In this document: positions 62,467 to 64,000 of the stretch, in pieces | How positions within the stretch are numbered: position 1 is the stretch's first letter | Layout: the number at the start of each line of letters is the position of its first letter | Assembly (NCBI GenBank): GCA_016462645.1 | Contig: JAEMSX010000005.1 | Coordinates: 31,891 to 95,890 of the forward strand | Direction: 5' to 3' | Length of the DNA: 64,000 nucleotides | Source: Thermoleophilaceae bacterium | GTDB lineage: Bacteria; Actinomycetota; Thermoleophilia; Solirubrobacterales; JACPNS01 | The notes under the pieces: model-generated | Databases searched by the model: none | Told to the model about the DNA's origin: nothing | The model's input: the letters and a program-made list of their open reading frames with translations, nothing else | Program-made: the position numbers and the translations under genes

Positions 62467-63486
62467 ATGGCGTCCCCGATTCGTTCAGCATCGATCGCTC
62501 CGGCAGAGCTCCCGGACGACCTCGACGTCTCGCTGCGTCCCCGCCGGATCGACGAGTTCGTCGGTCAGGAGAAGGTCAAGGAGCAGCTGCGAATCGTGAT
62601 CGAAGCCGCGCGCAAGCGCGAGCAACCGCTCGACCATGTGCTTTTTGCCGGGCCGCCCGGTCTCGGCAAGACGTCGCTCGCGCAGATCGTCGCCGAGGAG
62701 CTCGAGGTCCCGTTCGTGATGACCGCCGGACCTGCGCTGGAGAAGAAGGGCGATGTCGCAGCGTTCCTGACCGCGCTCGAACCCAACTCCGTCTTCTTCG
62801 TCGATGAGATCCACCGCCTCCCGCGCGCGCTGGAAGAGACCTTCTATCCGGCGATGGAGGACCGCAAGCTGCCGATCACCGTCGGCCAGGGCGCGGGCGC
62901 TCGCGTCGTCACGCTCGATCTGCCGCCATTCACACTGATCGGCGCAACAACTCGCACCGGGCTTCTCACGACCCCGTTGCGCGATCGCTTCGGCGTGTTC
63001 CATCGCCTTGAGCACTACGACGCCGACGATCTCGCGGCGATCGTCACCCGCTCATCCGAGATCCTCGGTTGCAAGCTCGATCCGGCCGGCGCCATCGAGA
63101 TCGCCAGGCGCTCACGCGGCACGCCGCGCATCGCCAACCGGCTGCTCAATCGCGTGCGCGACTATGCCGAGGTCCGGGCCGATGGCGAGATCACCGAACA
63201 GGTCGCCGCCGACGCCTTGAACACCTTCGAGGTCGACCACGAGGGGCTCGACCGGCTCGACCGCATGCTGCTTGAGACGATCTGCGAGAAGTTCGGCGGC
63301 GGTCCCGTCGGTCTGTCCACGATCGCCGCGTCGCTCGGCGAGGCCGAAGACACGATCGAGGATGTCATCGAGCCGTACCTGCTCGGGCAGGGCCTGCTGC
63401 AGCGCACGCCGCGCGGTCGCATCGCCACGCGGGCCGCGTTCGAGCACCTCGACCTGCCGATCCCGCAAGACGCGGGGCTGTTCTAG
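62467..63486 (+). CDS. ruvB: Holliday junction DNA helicase RuvB
   Basis: RuvB is the AAA+ motor of branch migration. The 339-residue protein has the RuvB start ([19 protein letters not shown]), Walker [10 protein letters not shown], Walker B FVDEIHRL, sensor [19 protein letters not shown], arginine-finger region and the C-terminal winged helix ([23 protein letters not shown]). Its ATG directly follows the ruvA stop codon. Confidence 0.98.
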   Translation: MASPIRSASIAPAELPDDLDVSLRPRRIDEFVGQEKVKEQLRIVIEAARKREQPLDHVLFAGPPGLGKTSLAQIVAEELEVPFVMTAGPALEKKGDVAAFLTALEPNSVFFVDEIHRLPRALEETFYPAMEDRKLPITVGQGAGARVVTLDLPPFTLIGATTRTGLLTTPLRDRFGVFHRLEHYDADDLAAIVTRSSEILGCKLDPAGAIEIARRSRGTPRIANRLLNRVRDYAEVRADGEITEQVAADALNTFEVDHEGLDRLDRMLLETICEKFGGGPVGLSTIAASLGEAEDTIEDVIEPYLLGQGLLQRTPRGRIATRAAFEHLDLPIPQDAGLF

Positions 63487-63573
63487 AACTGTTCACCTGC
63501 CGTGCGGGCATTCAGCTCGCGGTCCCGGGCAGGGGAGAGCACTTCGTTGTCTAATCTGGTTTTCAGACTTCTG

Positions 63574-64000
63574 ATGCCCATCTTCATCTGTCCGCAGTGC
63601 GGAAAACGTTCAAACCATGGTGACCGCAACGCCGGGTTCACGGCGCGCCCCCGGGGCTGCGACAAGTGCGGCTATGGATTCGTTTTCGAGTTGCTCGACG
63701 ACTACTACCCGGCGTCCGGAGCCGCGTTCTTCGTCTGCGACCAGGAATCCCGGATCATTGGATGCGGTCGCGGTTCATACGAGCTGACGGGCCTGACGGA
63801 CGTCGATGTCTTCGGTCGCCCGGTGCGTGATGTACTCGGACTCGAGTTCAAAGCGAGCGACGATCCGATCGACACAACTCTTGAGTGGGGCGTCCGTTCA
63901 ATTGGCAATGACGTGACCGTACGCGCAGAGGGCGATTTAGAAGCCCGCGCCGTTGCCGATATATTCCCCGCGTACGACGAAGACGGGGGAATGCTTCTCG
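63574..64000 (+). CDS. Zinc-ribbon plus PAS-like domain protein, 3'-truncated
   Basis: The frame runs without a stop to the end of the window, so at least 142 residues are encoded. The N-terminus has a four-cysteine zinc ribbon (CPQC at about residues 6-9 and CDKC at about 30-33) with an arginine/glycine linker, then a segment like a PAS domain (AAFFVCDQESRIIGCGRG, ELTGLTDVDVFGRPVRDVLGL). It might be the sensory front of a longer signalling protein whose output domain is outside the window. ATG 63574 is the natural start of the zinc ribbon, but an in-frame TTG at 63547 has a better ribosome-binding site (GGGGAG at about 63533). It follows ruvB by 60-90 bp. Confidence 0.7.
   Translation, partial: MPIFICPQCGKRSNHGDRNAGFTARPRGCDKCGYGFVFELLDDYYPASGAAFFVCDQESRIIGCGRGSYELTGLTDVDVFGRPVRDVLGLEFKASDDPIDTTLEWGVRSIGNDVTVRAEGDLEARAVADIFPAYDEDGGMLL

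Overview
The window is high-GC, gene-dense DNA from an actinobacterium, most likely of the Thermoleophilia/Solirubrobacterales type. The reasons are the SteA/SteB(MctB)-pyrG-xerD neighbourhood, an F420-type LLM oxidoreductase, a dgt-dnaG-sigA operon, an actinobacterial-type LexA box at ruvC, many GTG/TTG starts and tRNA genes without an encoded CCA. The placement is an inference; no rRNA is present.

Layout. (1) 1-7641, plus strand: cell-envelope/division genes (steA-like fragment, steB/mctB, an MraY-like transferase), pyrG, a DUF3866 protein, a secreted CSLREA-type protein and xerD. (2) 7638-10491, minus strand: a SulP transporter, then a glutaredoxin-mutM pair. (3) 10563-15147, plus strand: recO, dgt, dnaG and the primary sigma factor. 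(4) 15164-16878: a HipBA toxin-antitoxin operon with two matching operators, then tRNA-Asn. (5) 17020-20070, minus strand: SDR, LLM oxidoreductase and GT1 glycosyltransferase as one likely operon. (6) 20081-28606: an orphan Hpt protein, ferritin with iron-box-like half-sites, LtrA plus carbonic anhydrase, a secreted repeat protein, a tandem-GGDEF membrane protein with typA/bipA, and a CAU tRNA.

(7) 28654-52043 is the outstanding region. Two enormous secreted Ig-like repeat proteins (2717 and about 5008 residues) are encoded head to tail on the minus strand and fill 23 kb, over a third of the window. The larger holds an array of exactly 32 units (12 of 86 and 20 of 88 residues), each with a C-x9-C cysteine pair. 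Both genes share a 38-bp upstream motif and a leader with two hairpins, which suggests co-regulated surface adhesins.

(8) 52380-54452: an RpiR/MurR-type regulator followed by an exported GH3 (NagZ-like) protein, probably concerned with amino-sugar or cell-wall turnover. (9) 54427-58643: a ureohydrolase diverging from a vitamin B6 operon in which pdxS is flanked by two different pdxT genes, followed by an M29 aminopeptidase. (10) 58686-64000: an SDR, a small secreted protein carrying one copy of the same Ig-like hairpin, yebC on the opposite strand, a tiny cysteine-rich protein, ruvCAB under a candidate SOS box, and the start of a zinc-ribbon/PAS-like protein that runs off the end.
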